Positions 1 through 14,300 are shown, counted from the stretch's first letter. The stretch: 64,000 nt of DNA from Certhia americana (GCA_018697195.1 CM031879.1:19775821-19839820); one strand, 5' to 3'. The notes: generated from the letters alone by a model not told the origin. A program made the numbers and translations.

Positions 1-3000
1 GTGCAACAGAAAGGAGCTGACTCTCCTCCCACCACCCTTCCTGGGGTCCAGCAGAGTTACTGTGTATTTGAAGTAGGGTAAGATCGGCCCCCAAACTGAG
101 CAGAACAAGCACCCACTCCCCCAGTGCAGTGATTACAGCTTGCACCCAGCACCAGCAGATATGGGTGACATTCCTCTCTTCCTACTCCTACAGAATAGCT
201 GTAACACAACAACAACCACAAAAAATAAGTCTGATTCTTTTCATCCCCACCAGCTGAGCATTAGATTAGAGCTAAATGTTACTGTTGCAGAAAATACAAC
301 AATTCAAGGTTGTCAGGGTAAGGGATTATCACAATTATTTTAAGCCAGGGGTCATGTAAACCTCAGTAAGTCCCGTGTATGGATGGAGACTTTGAACAAA
401 TCTAATGAGCCTCTTTCTGTGGCCATGCCCCTTGAGTGCCTTTTCATCTAGCTCTTGTCAGCTGTCACAGGACCTGCTGCCACACTGCAAGGAGCACAGA
501 GGGGATATTTTGAGGAACTGCTACTTATAGGCCTTATAGCAGCTGGTGGGTGCTGGGAACTAATGGACTAATGCCAGTCTAAAAGGAAAATTCCAAGGGT
601 GAACAAAGCAAACATGAATATTTCATGCCTGCTCTTCAGGTACTCCAAGTCTATGGTAATAACTGTTTTACAGCAGATGAGGTTATGCCCCTTTAAAAGT
701 GAGAAATCAAACAAAATTGAAATAGGAGATTGTATTCTGGTGAGGTTAATGTGAAAAGTGAAGTAGCTCTACCACGCAAATTAGCATCTTCAGTTAAATC
801 AGGTTGGTTTATTATTGGATTTTAATCCAAGTATGCTAAGACCTGTTAATTGCTGCTGAGAATGAATACAACAGTGGTGCTCACACATTATTATTCCTTC
901 TAACTCAAGGTGTATCGGTACCTGAATTCCCATGGAGGCCCAGGTGAGAGTATGTCTCATTCCACCCTACTCCTAGATTTAGAAAAAATGCCCAAATTCC
1001 TCACCATTAAGTTCGATGCTGACACTTTGAATACTTGTCCAAGGAGAAGTCCAAAGCTCCCAAAGGACTTCAGTGCATGCTTGTATTAATTAATCCCATG
1101 CAAAGTGCATCACTGTCCATTTTAGGTTCTCAAGGTCTCTGTGAGATCTTTGAGCCTGACACAATTTTACGAAGCTTGAGGAAGCACCTTTGATAGAGCA
1201 GTGAGTGGCCTGCACTGGCCCTGCCTCTATCTTGTCCCTAAAAAGGTCAACTTGCATCTTGCCTGGGAGCAGTGTTCTGGGTCCCACTGGAGGAAGGTCA
1301 GTCACTAGGGCCTGTGATCTCCCATGCAGGGAAATCCTGCATCAAACTGCCCTGCCAGTGCTTTGGGTATTTCCTGTACCCACAGAGCTAAGATAGCCCA
1401 GCAAGGGAGAGGCAATACTTGGTATGAGCCTTTTGTAACACTCCCATGTGCAGAAATGGAGAGGCAGATTCCCTGGGCATTAAAATGCTCACTTCTCCTC
1501 ATGATGGGGACAGGCACAAGACAGGCACATGGAGGGCAAGGGTAACAACACAAGGTGAACATAAGTGTCAGCTAAAAACCTGGATGTCCTCTGTGTAAAT
1601 GAACCACTGACCACACTGCTGTCCAGGAGGAAGGAGTCGGTCCTGCAGGGTTTCCACAGCACACAGGGCAAGTGGAGCAAAGCCAAGGTAAGGAGCATCT
1701 TCAGCAGAGGGAAAAACTAAATGCTTTTAGTTCTACCATGCAAACTCAGCATTGGAAGGAGCAATATAAGAAATGCTCTTAATAATCTGCTGTCTAATTG
1801 ACTAAGAAGGTTATTACTACCATGAAAACAAACATCATTTCTCCATCATTTTCAAACTTCAAAAATTGCCCATAAATATCAGGCTTCTCGACTGTCTGTG
1901 GAAAAAAAAAAAAGGCAGAACTGATGCTCTATGCTGCTTTGTTTTCCTAGACATTGGAGAGGACCTTAAATAAAAGCTAGAAAGTTCTTGCTGTAATGGG
2001 AAAATGACAAAGGAGCTTTGACTTCCTCTGAGAAAATAGGCTGCCAGGGTGTTAAAATATCACCCTAGTCAAAAAACCCATAACATTTTTTAAAGAGGAC
2101 AAATTTAATGTTGAAATAGAAGCAGCCACATACATGAACTTTAAAATACTGTTGTTTGAAATTATAGAAGTCTGCTTATTTTTAGCTTGTTAGATGCTGT
2201 TAGCTTCCTGTACAAAAGGGGTCACATAATAAACATAATCCGCGCAGCGGCCCAGGCCATACATGCCAGGCTATAAGGTTATGCAGCTGCTCCAAGCTTG
2301 CTCCTGCCAGGGAGAAAACAAAGCCTCTCACCCCTCAGAACTGCTCTACTGCCTCTGAGACAAACTCACAGACACATGCATTACAGTATGAACATGCATT
2401 TACATGTGCATGTAGATCTACATGGATAACAACACGCATTCACTTATCCCCTTGTTTTCTTATTACAGCTTAAACAAGGTATTCCTTGAATCAAAAAAAT
2501 GCCACTGTGGAATTACTCTGTTGACATTCAACAAGGGATGATCTGATATGTTGTCAAAAGCAGCAAAGTTATCTCTTGAAGTTAAATCAAACTTAATTTG
2601 GGAAGTCACTGAAGGAATTCTCCCCCCTTTCCTAAGGGGACCTCTAGCTGCTCCTTACTGCCTCATGCTGTGGTATGTGGAAGGCACACGGTGCCATGGC
2701 TGAGTGAGAACAGCTCAGGGGCTTTCAATTCATTAAGCAATATCCAACAGCATTGTTTTTCCTTAGGCTTTTAGAAGGATAGAACTTTTGTTATCTGAGA
2801 AGCTGCACTATTCCCAGTTAGTATGGTTCTATGTACAGAACTACCATTTCAAACTTCTTTTTAGAGCAACCTGTGTTTGCAAACATCCCACCCTCTGAGT
2901 CTGGCACAGATTGTCACAAAATTAGTTTTCCTGAAAGGTAAAAAAAAGAGAAGTTGTGGCTGTCACAGCATCTTAAACATCTCAAAGTTTCTCTGGCAAA

Positions 3001-6000
3001 AAACTTACATATGTATCCTTATTGTACATGGTGTGCAAATTTAATTTATTATCTACAACAAATGGTTTCAGTGCAAAACTGATATAATTTTTAATTTAAG
3101 CAACTTTTTTTTAATCTTAACAAGGAGTTTTAAAAGAAGATTTGTATACAAAAATATATTTATGTGCAGCATTACAAATGCCAGCTGGTCTGAGATTTCA
3201 TTCTATTGGTTCCATTGGTGAGAGCTGTTAGCTACTTTCTAAACTATTTGAGTTATACTACACTAAACAATTCTATCATTCCCAATTTCACAAAGCCGCT
3301 GACCATGGCTGAGAACACTGCATTTGGAAAAAGCCAATGAAGCACAAAAAAGCCACATGATTATGTTCAACCAGGAAGCCTTTCTCATCTTTTTTCAACC
3401 TTAAGTCTCAGCAGCAGAAGGGTACTTCAGAAAACACATTAAATACCCATGTTCCTGCGTTGGGCCACACTAGGAGAGATTTACTTATCCTAACTTTGGC
3501 ATCTTGTGAGGCACCAAGGTCTGGGCTAACTGGAGCAAGGAGCCCTCAGTTTTGGGGAGCCCAGCAGGTGCCAGACATGGCAGTATCCCTGTCCTTGGCT
3601 GGATGTGCTGCCTGCTGCCGCCCATGGAGGCAGGGAGGAGGGCAGAGGATGCCAGGCACTGCCCTTCGCCTGCCACACAATCCAGGGCATGGGCTGGGTG
3701 AGCCATGACTGATGCTGCCAACTGCATACCAAGGCTTCTTACTCACAATTTATTGTCTTGGGTGACAATACTCAGCTTATGGCTTTGTTACCACTTCCTT
3801 GTGGGTTTTGTTTGCTTCCTTAGCCCTGGCGCAACATTATGGGCAGGATGATGTGAGTCAGATAGAGGAATTAATGTGATTTTCAGAAAAAAAAGCATTG
3901 TGGGAAAGCACCAGTATTTTAACAAGGGAATATTTGACTGGAAGGATTTCCCAATCCAGATCAGGTGAAAGGCCCCTGAGCAGCTGTGCCAGCACAAGCA
4001 CGGAACAGCACACCATGATGGGTGGATGAGAGTGAGAGGAAAGTTTGGAAGTGGAAAGAAGATGCCAGCAGCACCTAAAGCTGGTCAAGCTGGAACCACA
4101 ATCCCACACACTTACCAGTCAGACTGAATTGGAACAAAATGAGTCCCAGGCTTTCTATATTTTATCAGTTGCTCAAAATATAAATTCTATTAAGTGAAAC
4201 TCCCAGATGTGGTGAGAAAGAAATAGGCACTGAGCATAGTATTTCCCCAAATTTCAAAGGTTTTGAGTTCTGAATCAGAAAACTTGATAAAAGCTGAGAG
4301 CCTGTCTGTGTGTTGGTATTGCTTATCCTCAGCTAATTAGAGGAGTCTACAGCTCAGCATTTGGGAAGAACTGAAGGGGTCTTGAATTTCATCTTGAAGC
4401 AGAAGTGGTTCAGATAAAATAAATCAAACTCTTATTTCTGTTGTCTCTGTAAATCAGTATCTATTTCAATAAATAAAAAATAAATTAAAAATTCAATTAA
4501 AAAATCAATTATCAGCTACGGTTTAAAAACTGGTTCTAGCTAAGGACGTGATTGTTAAGGTTCTCTGCTGCTTTAAGCTTTCCCTTCTCCAATATTTATA
4601 CTACAGATACAAGCTGAATTGTGTCTCTCCAAAGACTGAACTGTATAACCTATATTAAGTGAACCAATTAGTTCATTGTTTAATTTTAAGAGTAATATTA
4701 ATTTCAAGGTAGCTGAAGGAAAAAAATTGCTTTTCATCAAGGTTTTGACTACATTTCACGTTTCTCCGTGTGGTACAGACTCTGTGGTCCTGCCCAGCAT
4801 CAGTTTCCAGCCAACCTGGCATGATCCCACCATAGACTCTCCCTGGTAAAGGACACTAATGCAGCACCACATAGTGACCCTCTCCCAGGTCACCTATTTG
4901 TGGAGCTAAGGAATCAAATACATCCCAACTTTGGTACTGGCTGGTGTAGTTTGTGGTCCCACATAGGGACACCCAAGTCATGAGATACCTTACATTCATA
5001 AGCAACTTCTACTGTCCTCAGTCAGTAGCAGAGTACCTCCACTTCTTCCAGGAACATTGTCATATGGTAAATGTTGTTTTCTTCAGAAAAGAAAGGGCCA
5101 TAAATCGGTGAAACAGAAAAGAAATTGTAAAATTACTTTCACTTAGATACTTAATTTCTTTAATAATTATTAAGAAGCCTAGACTAAATTCTGATTTTGC
5201 TTTGCTGCCTAAGACAACCTAGTGATGCAGACACTGAACTGGGCTCGCAGTTCTTCACAGAAATATATGACCCAAATTCAAAAGCCTTTGTGTCCAGATA
5301 GATGTACTATCGCAGACACTCACACACTCATCTGTGAGAAATTGCACCCTAGGCTAAAGAGGAACCACTGGACAAATTCAGACCTGACATAAACTCACAG
5401 AGGCTTATGTACTTGTACAGGTCTCTACCAGCATTTCTTCATACAGGGTATACACCACAGACTAAATCATGAGCATGGACATGTCACCCACAGCATTTGC
5501 TTAAATTAGCATTTGCGTAAAATATAAAGTTTGCATAAATTTCCCACAAATTACCATAACTTCAGCTGATGAAGACCTTATGTCAGTTCAATTGAATTTG
5601 TGCTACCCAAATGGTCTATTTAAGTGTCAAAATCATTTATTCTTCTAATCATACAGAAATAATGAAACCACATTATGAAGTGACACAGAACATTTTATAA
5701 ACACATTTCACTGACACAGTGCATAAGTATTACAACATTTTCACCTCATCTGTATGGGACATCATTACACAAACCAGGAGCATCAACTTTAAATACAGAC
5801 CAAAAATGGTGACAGGTATTAGCAAAACTGGGCTAATAGTTTCTATGCTCTCAAAACTCTAAAGTATGTGTAAGTTCCCTTGACATTTAACAAAATCTGA
5901 ACTGAATTAAAGAAGTTAAAGCAGAATATTTCTATAAATATGTCTATAGGTATTAATATTTTATAAGGTAAACACATTAACTTCAATTTAAAAGCTTAGC

Positions 6001-7929
6001 TCTTAATAGCTGTCAGTTTTTCTGAACTTCAATTTTAATGCTTTTTCTCTCCCACCAAAATAAAGAAGTTTTTTACCTTTACTTTTGCTGTCATCCATTG
6101 CTGTTACACATCATAAAGCAAAAGGTCAGTGGCAAAGCTCTCCTGGAGCTTCTCAGCACATGACATTACAGTGACTCACTACAGGCCCCAAGTCACTCAG
6201 GCTCTACTTACCTGAAGTCTGTTTAATTTCAATGCCTAGGTCTAAAGGCAGCCTTAACATCCACTGCAGGCCTGTAATGATCTGGATCTTTGGTTCAAGT
6301 GAATCTGAGCATCACCTTTCACACCAGCTGTGAATCTGGTCTGGGCTACACAAAGACAGTTTTTGTTACGTGGGGTTAGTATGAAGAAATGTTCAGAGAT
6401 AAGGAGATTACAGAGAATACAGTGGATTATAATTTATATGGACATGTTAATGTTTACAATAATTTAGGACAGTCTCAAGAAGGGGGCCTAAGTAAGAGCC
6501 AGATTCAGACCTCCTTACACAGTTGAGTATCTTCTCCATACAGCCTCGCTGATTTTAGTCAAACTGCTACAGGAATAGGGTACTGTATATGTGAGCAATG
6601 TAGTCAGGCCACAGAAGCTCAACACAGACACTAGAAAAGGCAAAAAAGAAGTCTTAGACCCACATGTGGGTTTGTTACTAACGTCTGTGTCCATGATCTG
6701 AAACAATACTCAGTCCAACACATCATACAAAAGCCTCAAATAAAATTATTTTAGTAAGCTAGAGTGGTGTAGGAAATTTCTTGGGCTTGTCTTTAATTCA
6801 GTGAAGGCTTGAATTGTTTGTAACATTGAAAAACTATGCGGAAGACAGATAGGTCTTTGATGGAATACATTCTTCGCACATGAATGTGAACCAATGAATA
6901 ACTGCAAATGGACAAGGCAGACAGATAGAACGGCGTGTTATGGATGCTAAATTAACCTGTAATCAGTAGTTCATTAAGCTATACCACCTTCAGAGAGCTC
7001 CTCATCTGAAGCCAAAGGCTGCAAGCCAAAATATTTCAATGAAGAGTTCTTCATTTTCTCCTGACCTGCTGAGGGAAACGCACACTGACAGTAGGATCTG
7101 TCTGTTCTCATTTTCCACTCCCTGACCAGCCACCAGAAAACAAAGACCTGCAGCAGCTCCAAAGGCAGCAGGGATGCCTCCTTCCCAGGGGGTTGGGGGG
7201 AGCAGAGTGTTTCCCTATTTCCTGCCCAGGTAGAAGCGTGACTGGTGCCAGCTGCCAGCACTGCTCTGAGAGCTCAGAATCCCCTCACCTAAAAGTAACT
7301 GCAGAGATGTTCAGTCAGACAGGATCTTTGAAACTGGTGGCAGAACACTAGTACTGGAAATATCCATACCTTTAAAATAACATGAATCAAATTAGGTCTC
7401 AGAATACTGGAATATGAATTTTTAAAAATGTGTGCTGATGTATAACTCTATACTCTTCACATTGCTTATGAAGAAGCAGTAGGATCAATGGATGTGGCTC
7501 TAGGCACAGTGCAGCTGCTCACAAAATGTACCACTTGATTTCAGCAAGACCTGCAAAGAATAGTTCCCAACCCCTGGTCCACAAGACTCTCCTCATCACA
7601 ATGTTAAATAACCTAGCCCTGAAACAAAGAAGTTCTGTGTTCTTTTTAAACTTCTACATGGTTGAATCTTTTTCAAGTTCATTCAACTTTTTTCCTCAGG
7701 TAAAACTTCCACTGCAACAACAGAATCTTTATCTGTTGAACACGTAAGTGAAACACAAGTTTTACAAGGAGTAAAGGAGTTGGTAAAAAATTGCTTTCAG
7801 ATTTTTTAATGTCTAGAAAAGTTCCAGGAGTGAAAAATGACTAAAACAGAATAAAATTATTTAATCAAGAATGCTTTTTCCCTTTACTATAAAATTTTTT
7901 TAAGAAACAGAACCCTTAGAGGCACCATT
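1..7929. other. Intergenic region 3' of the hyaluronidase gene; no gene seen
   Basis: This is AT-rich sequence with frequent stops in all frames. Open frames here are under 100 codons and show no recognisable domain, splice context or codon bias. Slightly GC-richer pockets at about 1.2-1.7 kb and 3.44-3.72 kb have no CpG enrichment and no protein similarity I recognise. A homopolymer A run lies near 1,900. In mammals SPAM1 lies on this side of HYAL4, and I found no second hyaluronidase exon here. Confidence 0.6.
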
Positions 7930-7935
7930 TTTATT
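7930..7935 (-). promoter_or_regulatory. Candidate poly(A) signal of the hyaluronidase gene
   Basis: On the minus strand this reads AATAAA, beginning about 24 bases after the TAA stop codon at 7,961-7,959. If used, the 3'UTR would be very short (about 40-60 nt). An ATTAAA-type alternative lies further downstream near 7,859-7,864 on the minus strand. Neither has visible transcript support. Confidence 0.4.
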
Positions 7936-7958
7936 CCCTTGCACTGCCTTAAAAGATT

Positions 7959-8387
7959 TTAATGTATAGAACCAAGCAGAAGAAGCTGCATAGCTCCTAA
8001 GAGGAAGATGAAAAAGCTTTGTTTTTTTGATCTACTAAACACTACATGAACCCAGTGTTCCAAAAGCCTTTGGTCAGGCAATTCACAAAATATTCCGGTC
8101 CAGCCCTGGTAACACTGACAAATAAATCTCTGTTTCATGGCTTCAATACTGTCCAGGCTGGGTTCACCAGTCACCTGGAACCTGGGGCCCCTCTCTGAGC
8201 GGTGGTCGTGAATCTTAAAATCAGTGGGTGACAAATGGAGGTAAGCAGAAGAGTCGCTGTTTCTGCGGATGCATCTGCCATTCTTCTTGCACAGGACCTT
8301 GCTGCAGAGTTTGGCTGCTGAGGTCACATTAATGACATAATGTCCTAAAGGCCCATCAATGTACCGCTTCACGGTTAAGCAGCTCTC
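7959..8387 (-). CDS. HYAL4: Hyaluronidase coding exon 3 (terminal): EGF-like module and hydrophobic tail
   Basis: A pyrimidine-rich acceptor (TTTTATTATTCCCAG) ends at 8,388 on the minus strand. The exon opens with ESCLTVKRY, where family members carry the cysteine that pairs back to the N-terminal part of the catalytic domain. It encodes residues 337-478, including the sequon N356-V-T. The EGF-like module runs from C364 to C437, with the pattern [12 protein letters not shown] at its end. The tail after residue 455 is SRSKKQ followed by about 18 hydrophobic residues ending at the stop. That is the layout of a GPI-attachment signal, though a short membrane anchor is also possible. The stop is TAA at 7,961-7,959. 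Confidence 0.9.
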   Translation of the reverse strand, partial: ESCLTVKRYIDGPLGHYVINVTSAAKLCSKVLCKKNGRCIRRNSDSSAYLHLSPTDFKIHDHRSERGPRFQVTGEPSLDSIEAMKQRFICQCYQGWTGIFCELPDQRLLEHWVHVVFSRSKKQSFFIFLLGAMQLLLLGSIH

Positions 8388-11300
8388 CTGGGAATAATAA
8401 AAGACCATGACACACTTCTCAGTATCTAGCACCATGTCCAAGTTTATTCTGTCTAAAAAAATGCTACTACTAAACTGTTCTTGCCTAAAGTAATCCATTG
8501 AATTAGATCCTGTTGGACTTACACATTGGAGTTATCTATTTGGTTTAAATGGGCTTATTTCCATGTGCAAGATTAGAAGTATTGATCTCTACTATAGTTT
8601 CCATCTGAGTGCCTGGCAGGAACTTATAATTGACTCAGCCCCACCAGAGCCTGGGCTATCTCAGAGAACCCCAGCACTGCTCCAGGTATGGGGAACAACT
8701 GCAGTGTGGGGTTTGTGCCCACAGCTGAACCTTTAGAGCCACTTGCTCTGCAGTGGGAGACCCCTCACTGCAGTCAGAGGGTGGGTAAAGGACAAAGAGG
8801 AGACTCTTCAGTGCTGAGAACACAGGAGATTTAGTCACATTGAAGGAGTCCTGAGCCCCAAACACTGCTGTGCTCAGGATTTTATACAGCACCAGAGCAA
8901 AGGGTGGGTACTAAACACAAGCCAAAGAGGGACCAGCAGGGGCAGAGTGAAGGGGTTACAGCATTTCTTTGGGGACAGCTGGGGCAAGTGGGAGCAGAGG
9001 GCAGGACACAGGATCCAATGGAGCATCGAGGGTTAGGAAACACCCAGGAACACCCAGGAGGAGGTACGCTCAAAGGATTGGTTCAGGGTCGGACTGACAT
9101 GGAAGGTGCCAGAACAAGGGGCAGGGTAACAGTGATTGACAGGGAAGGGGCTGAAACAAGGGGTGGGAAAATGCCCTACAAGGTAACTTAGGGGAGGATA
9201 CAACTTCAGGAATAAACCAGCTCAGGGAGAACATGGGGGAACATAAGAACAAAGCATTAACGTTAAAACTTTAACAATTAACCAGTTAAATAAAACAAAT
9301 ACGGGCTGCAACACATAGTGTGAGACTAGGGAGGAGTTCCTGGAAGCAGAAAGAGGTCATATGGTTCATATCTGAGACTAAATGGTTCCTTAAGTAGAGA
9401 TTTCTGGTAACTGCTGACTAGGACAAGTACATGGGACTAACAGGTTTTAAAGCACAAATTAACTCACCACTCTGGCCCTGATCACTCCAATTCCTTCTGT
9501 TTACCAGGAGCCACATAATTTTCATAAACCAGCACAGAAGTTTCTGCAATTGCAACTAGAAAGTTCCAGCTGAGATTTCCTTGGTTCCTGTGACCAAGTC
9601 AGTGGCAGTTTGCCAGAGTCTCCAGGAGTCAGAGAGCAGACTGCATGAAAAGCAGAGTGGGCACCTAGCCCAAGTTTAGGAATGGGGCTATCCTGCTATG
9701 CCTCCTGGGAAACTCCACTGCTGCCTCCCATCTCCTCAGGAAGGTTTATTTATGAAATTCTGAAGAACCTGGGATAAGTAACTAGGGCTCATCTTGTGAC
9801 ATTATTTTCATTGTAACATTTCAGCTTTACTGACTGGAGAAAATACCTCCAGACTCCATTCCTTCTAAGTCAATCTGGATAACTGCCATAGTTACAAAGT
9901 AGAACACTGTAAAACAAGCTGTGCTTATATTTGTATGGCATTTTTTTGAGACATGTCTTTCTCCTGACCTGAAGTCATTATTTAAACTGATCTAAAAATG
10001 ACCTGCCCAAACCAATGTGCTCTGCAGCAATGTGACTTTTCAGCCTAACAGAATTAATGAGACCTGGAAGTAGTTCTGAGCCATTGTCCTCAGCTGTTGG
10101 CTGATGACACTGATAAAGGTAGATGGCTGCTATGGAGGGTGTGGTGTCAGACAAGAGGCATTGAGCTGATTCCTAAGAACTGGTAAACTGATATGACCAA
10201 CCTTTGAGCTGGCATATTGCATGCTGCCCCAGAGAACAACTCCAGCTGCTCCCAAAGCTGCACTTTCCCCAATGGTATTGACTAGATCCCTCTGAAAAAG
10301 AAGGCCAAATCCACACATGAGAAAAACAAATATGCAAAAATAAAAGTAAAAAAGCACTGAGGTATGGGCATAACTTTTTTTTTATTATTTTTTTTTATTT
10401 TTCCCAGAGGCAACAGTGTTCCTGCAGTATATTCTTCTCAATAAAATCACTGTTTAGTTTAGAAAGCTCTTCTGTGTCTCTGCAAAGGTTTGCATTGGTG
10501 GCATTCATCAGTGTGCCTACTAAATAATGAAATCTTTATCATTTATTCACAAGGGTTCCTCCAACCAACCAAACTGGTGGAGTAAGAATTTAGTGATTTT
10601 CTCCACTACTTTGAATGATTGCCAAACCTACCCAGGTAACATTTTTGGCAGGTGATAGTCAGTATGATGACACATCACTGGATCACCCTTACAGTGTCTA
10701 GTTGCAGTTGATGGCTTTAGGCAGGGGTTTAACTCATTCTGCTTTAGCCATGCCAACAAAGTTACAGGGCTGCTGTTTCTGTCAGCACAAGTGCCATTAG
10801 TCCAAGAAACATATCTTTGAAACAATGAACCACTCTCCCTGATACAAATGCTAAGTAGGAGTAAAGAAAAACAAATGCACACATTTTGCATATTGATTTA
10901 GCATGTCCACTTTCAGAATTAAACCATTAAGGAGCTGAGTTGTAGCAATTGCAATAATACAACTGTAGCAGAGCAACCAAAATGTTGAACAGGAGTCACC
11001 AGTGCTTTGCCAACAGCATGGCAAAGCATCTTGCAAGTATCTTAAAGCCATTCTCTGAGATGGTGAATATTGTGTCTAGAAAAATGCCATTAAATCTTCA
11101 AAAACATGTAGGAAGGAACTTCATCCCTCAAATCTCAAGGCATAATCAATTACATCTAAAACCATTTCTGTCTACGATAATTGATTAAAAAGTAATTCCT
11201 GATCAGTATTTGTAATGACAGACATTACAATATTTCTTAATTTGACAAAGAGAAAATTCCTTTAAAAAGATCTTATGGTCTTTTATACAGTCTTTGCAAC

Positions 11301-14300
11301 TCTTTAACTAGAGAACAATCAAAAATGTCAGCCAAACTATCTCAGTATGGTGGTGCCAAATTTAGAAAAGCAAAATTACAAAGTGGAAGAACCATGTTAT
11401 TATTAATTAATACTAAAGAATATATTCCTCTGTATAAGTGGGCCTGTTGATTTATCAATTCATAGTTATGGAATTTCCATTCCTGAAACATTTGTGGCCT
11501 GAGAGATGTAAAAAAGGCACAAATAAATGTTGTGAGAAAGGGAGAATCCACTGAAGAGTTGAAGACAATTACAGAGAATTCAGTTAGCAGGGGCTTTGAC
11601 CCTTAACTAAATGTTGGACAGAAAGGTGCTGGAGAACCTGCAAAAGTCTGGAAGAGTAGAGCTTGCCTACTGGCTCTTAGTGCAGAGTTCAGAGTGTCTT
11701 AAAGTATAACAGTACAACAGTTTTTTAGATACTGTCATTACTCTTAAAACTATACAGACTAGTAGTACTTTTTAAAGGATAGTGGTGTGAACAGCAGGTG
11801 TTATTTTCAAGGGGGTTAAGGTAAAGGGGTATTTCCTATGGAAATTAATTAATTAATCTGTTAAAAAAAAAAAAAGGACTATGGATAAAGGATAAAGATC
11901 AAAATAAGGAAAAGGATAAAGATGAAAATAACAAATGTTTAAAGAGTATAAAATACAGTCTGATGTATTTATGATGGAAATATAAGGGTTTACGGGGTTT
12001 CATCATCTGCAGCACATTTTATGAAGTTTACCCAAATGCAAAGCTTGGACTGTGATTCTACATTACCCACATGACAGTTGTGATTCTGCACTAACACATT
12101 TGAGATATCATTAAGAAATTAATTAAAACTTACCAGACCTCCAGAATAAATAATAAATAAATATTTATCATTGCTGGATGAACTAAGACCTGAGAAAACC
12201 CAAAATAAACTTTTTGTAAGTAATATGCTCTGTGAATTGGAGTGCTTGACCAGAAGTCAGTAAATATATTTTTTATAACTTCATATTCCACATCTTTCTT
12301 TTGTTTGTTTTATCAGATCCACAAAAATATTACATCACTCCATGTCTAATTCATATGCATATAAAACTGATAAGTTTTTTAAAGTTCATGCAGTTCTCTA
12401 GGTGTGTGGCGTCCAATGGCACTGATAATTTCACATCTAAATCCCTGAGGCACCTACTCTTCCATTTTCCTGCAATCTAGAATTACCACCTTGACAACAC
12501 TGAGAAATTCAGCACTTATCTTGGGCTAAGGCGAAAATTTGATATTTTATTGGAAGGTATGTTTTCCTAGGGATTCTTAAAGGATTCTTACAGCTCCTGC
12601 ACAGGCACTATATGCTGGTGACAACAGCAATTCACCACAAAAATATTGTATAGGACTTCATTTAAACACTTTCCTTACACCTTACATTTCCTCTTTTTGT
12701 ATTCTTTGGAACAAAGGTCAAGTGCTAAGAGGTCAAGTGCTAAGAGTCCTTCCCTAAAGAAGAGAGAAATAGAAAAAGCTGGTCTGATAAATAATCTCCA
12801 GGTAACCCTCTGGAGAGGGTTACCTTCATCTGGAGGTTTCAGATGAGATCACTGTCTGATGCCATTTCACTTTGCACCAACTCAATGAAGGTTCAAAGGA
12901 GAGAAAGAGAATTAAGTGTGAACTTGACTATGGTTTATGATAAATATGTGTTAATAATTAGGTAACCTGCCCACAAGGAAAGACATAAGGTGTCTGACTG
13001 TCATTTCTAGGCATAGTTATGTCTTTTACTGAATGTGTCAGGCTCAGTACCTCAAAAGCCATGCACGCAGAAGGGATCTTCCCCAAATGACCTATAGACA
13101 GGAGGTTGCACCTACACTTTTATTTTTGCTGTCTGATTACGTGTTTTTTTTGGTCTGATGATTCCTTAACTCTTTTCTGGTGCCTGACAGAAATTGTTGG
13201 ATTCATCCTGAGCATGTTGGGAAGAGAACAGAGCCAAGAGCTTCTGCACCAGAGGCAGGCACTCTGACCAGTGGATGGTCATACAAAGAAGGAGGCACCA
13301 CCCCCTACTTTCTCCTCCTCTGCCACATACAGGGTTAGAAAATAAAGGCTTTGTTCTTCATTTGGGTGTTTTGAGAAAAGGTAAGCTATGTGCTTCTCCT
13401 GATAGCTGAGAGTGGCAAATTTGGGCCAGAGATAAGGAGGAGCCTTCATGAAGGACTTGGTGAGGCACATGAACTCCACCAGCAGCCTCAGACACAGCAG
13501 TCCTGGTATGGGACTGAACCAAGTGCCCCTTCTCACACAGCACAGCTGGGCATCGGTGAGGGCTCACTGGCATGGCTCTTCTTTGAGACTGAATAAAAGC
13601 CTGATATGGAAGAAAACATGTAATTAAAAAAAAATAGATACTTCAAATATGAATATCTTAGCATTTGTCTAGCTAGGGAATCCTAATTTGTTCCTTGTAT
13701 CAGACTTTGGCAACTGGTATTTGTCCAAATGATTAACAAAGCCTCTTCCCTTGTGATGCTCATTCTTCTTCAAGCTTTTGGGGGCAGTGTGCAGCTACCT
13801 AAGTTCCTCAAGACTAGGCTGGACTATCCCGAAATGGACACCTGATTTGGCAGGGAGGATGAGACCCTAGCGTCTGTCAATTTTTCTTTGTATTTAGGTC
13901 ACCCAAGTCACTGCACTGGAACGTTAAAAGAGCAGGAGGTGAACCAAACCATCAATTTTGGAGCTAGATGTGAAACAAGATACTCAGTTCAAGTTACATA
14001 TTGAGGAAAGAAAAATAATCTTGAAGAGCCTTAGTTACAGACAAGAGTTTTCTGTTTTCAGCAATAGTAGTTCAAGCCAGGCATGGTTGCAGGGGTTGGT
14101 CTCTATACACATGCACACCTGGTCATCAGAGAAGACTATCTGTAGGGGAACAACAGGATTGCTATCCATTATTAATCATTTGTCAGTTGTCATCCTGCTT
14201 TATTAATAATTTCAGTCCCCTAGTCAGGAAGCACAGATGCTACTGTGTGACTTCCCTCTCCCACAAGCTTAGTCATGAATTGTCTAAGCAGAAAGTTTCT

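Noticed and set aside
3440..3720. GC-richer pocket with overlapping frames on both strands
   Set aside because: It has no CpG enrichment, no consistent frame and no repeat family that I could name.
1..7900. Search for a second hyaluronidase (SPAM1-like) left of the gene
   Set aside because: No WGYY-PDCYN, DWE or [12 protein letters not shown] segment was found on either strand.
10628..10891. 87-codon minus-strand frame inside hyaluronidase intron 1
   Set aside because: It has no similarity to hyaluronidase or any family I recognise, and the 306+30 codon junction is already complete without it.
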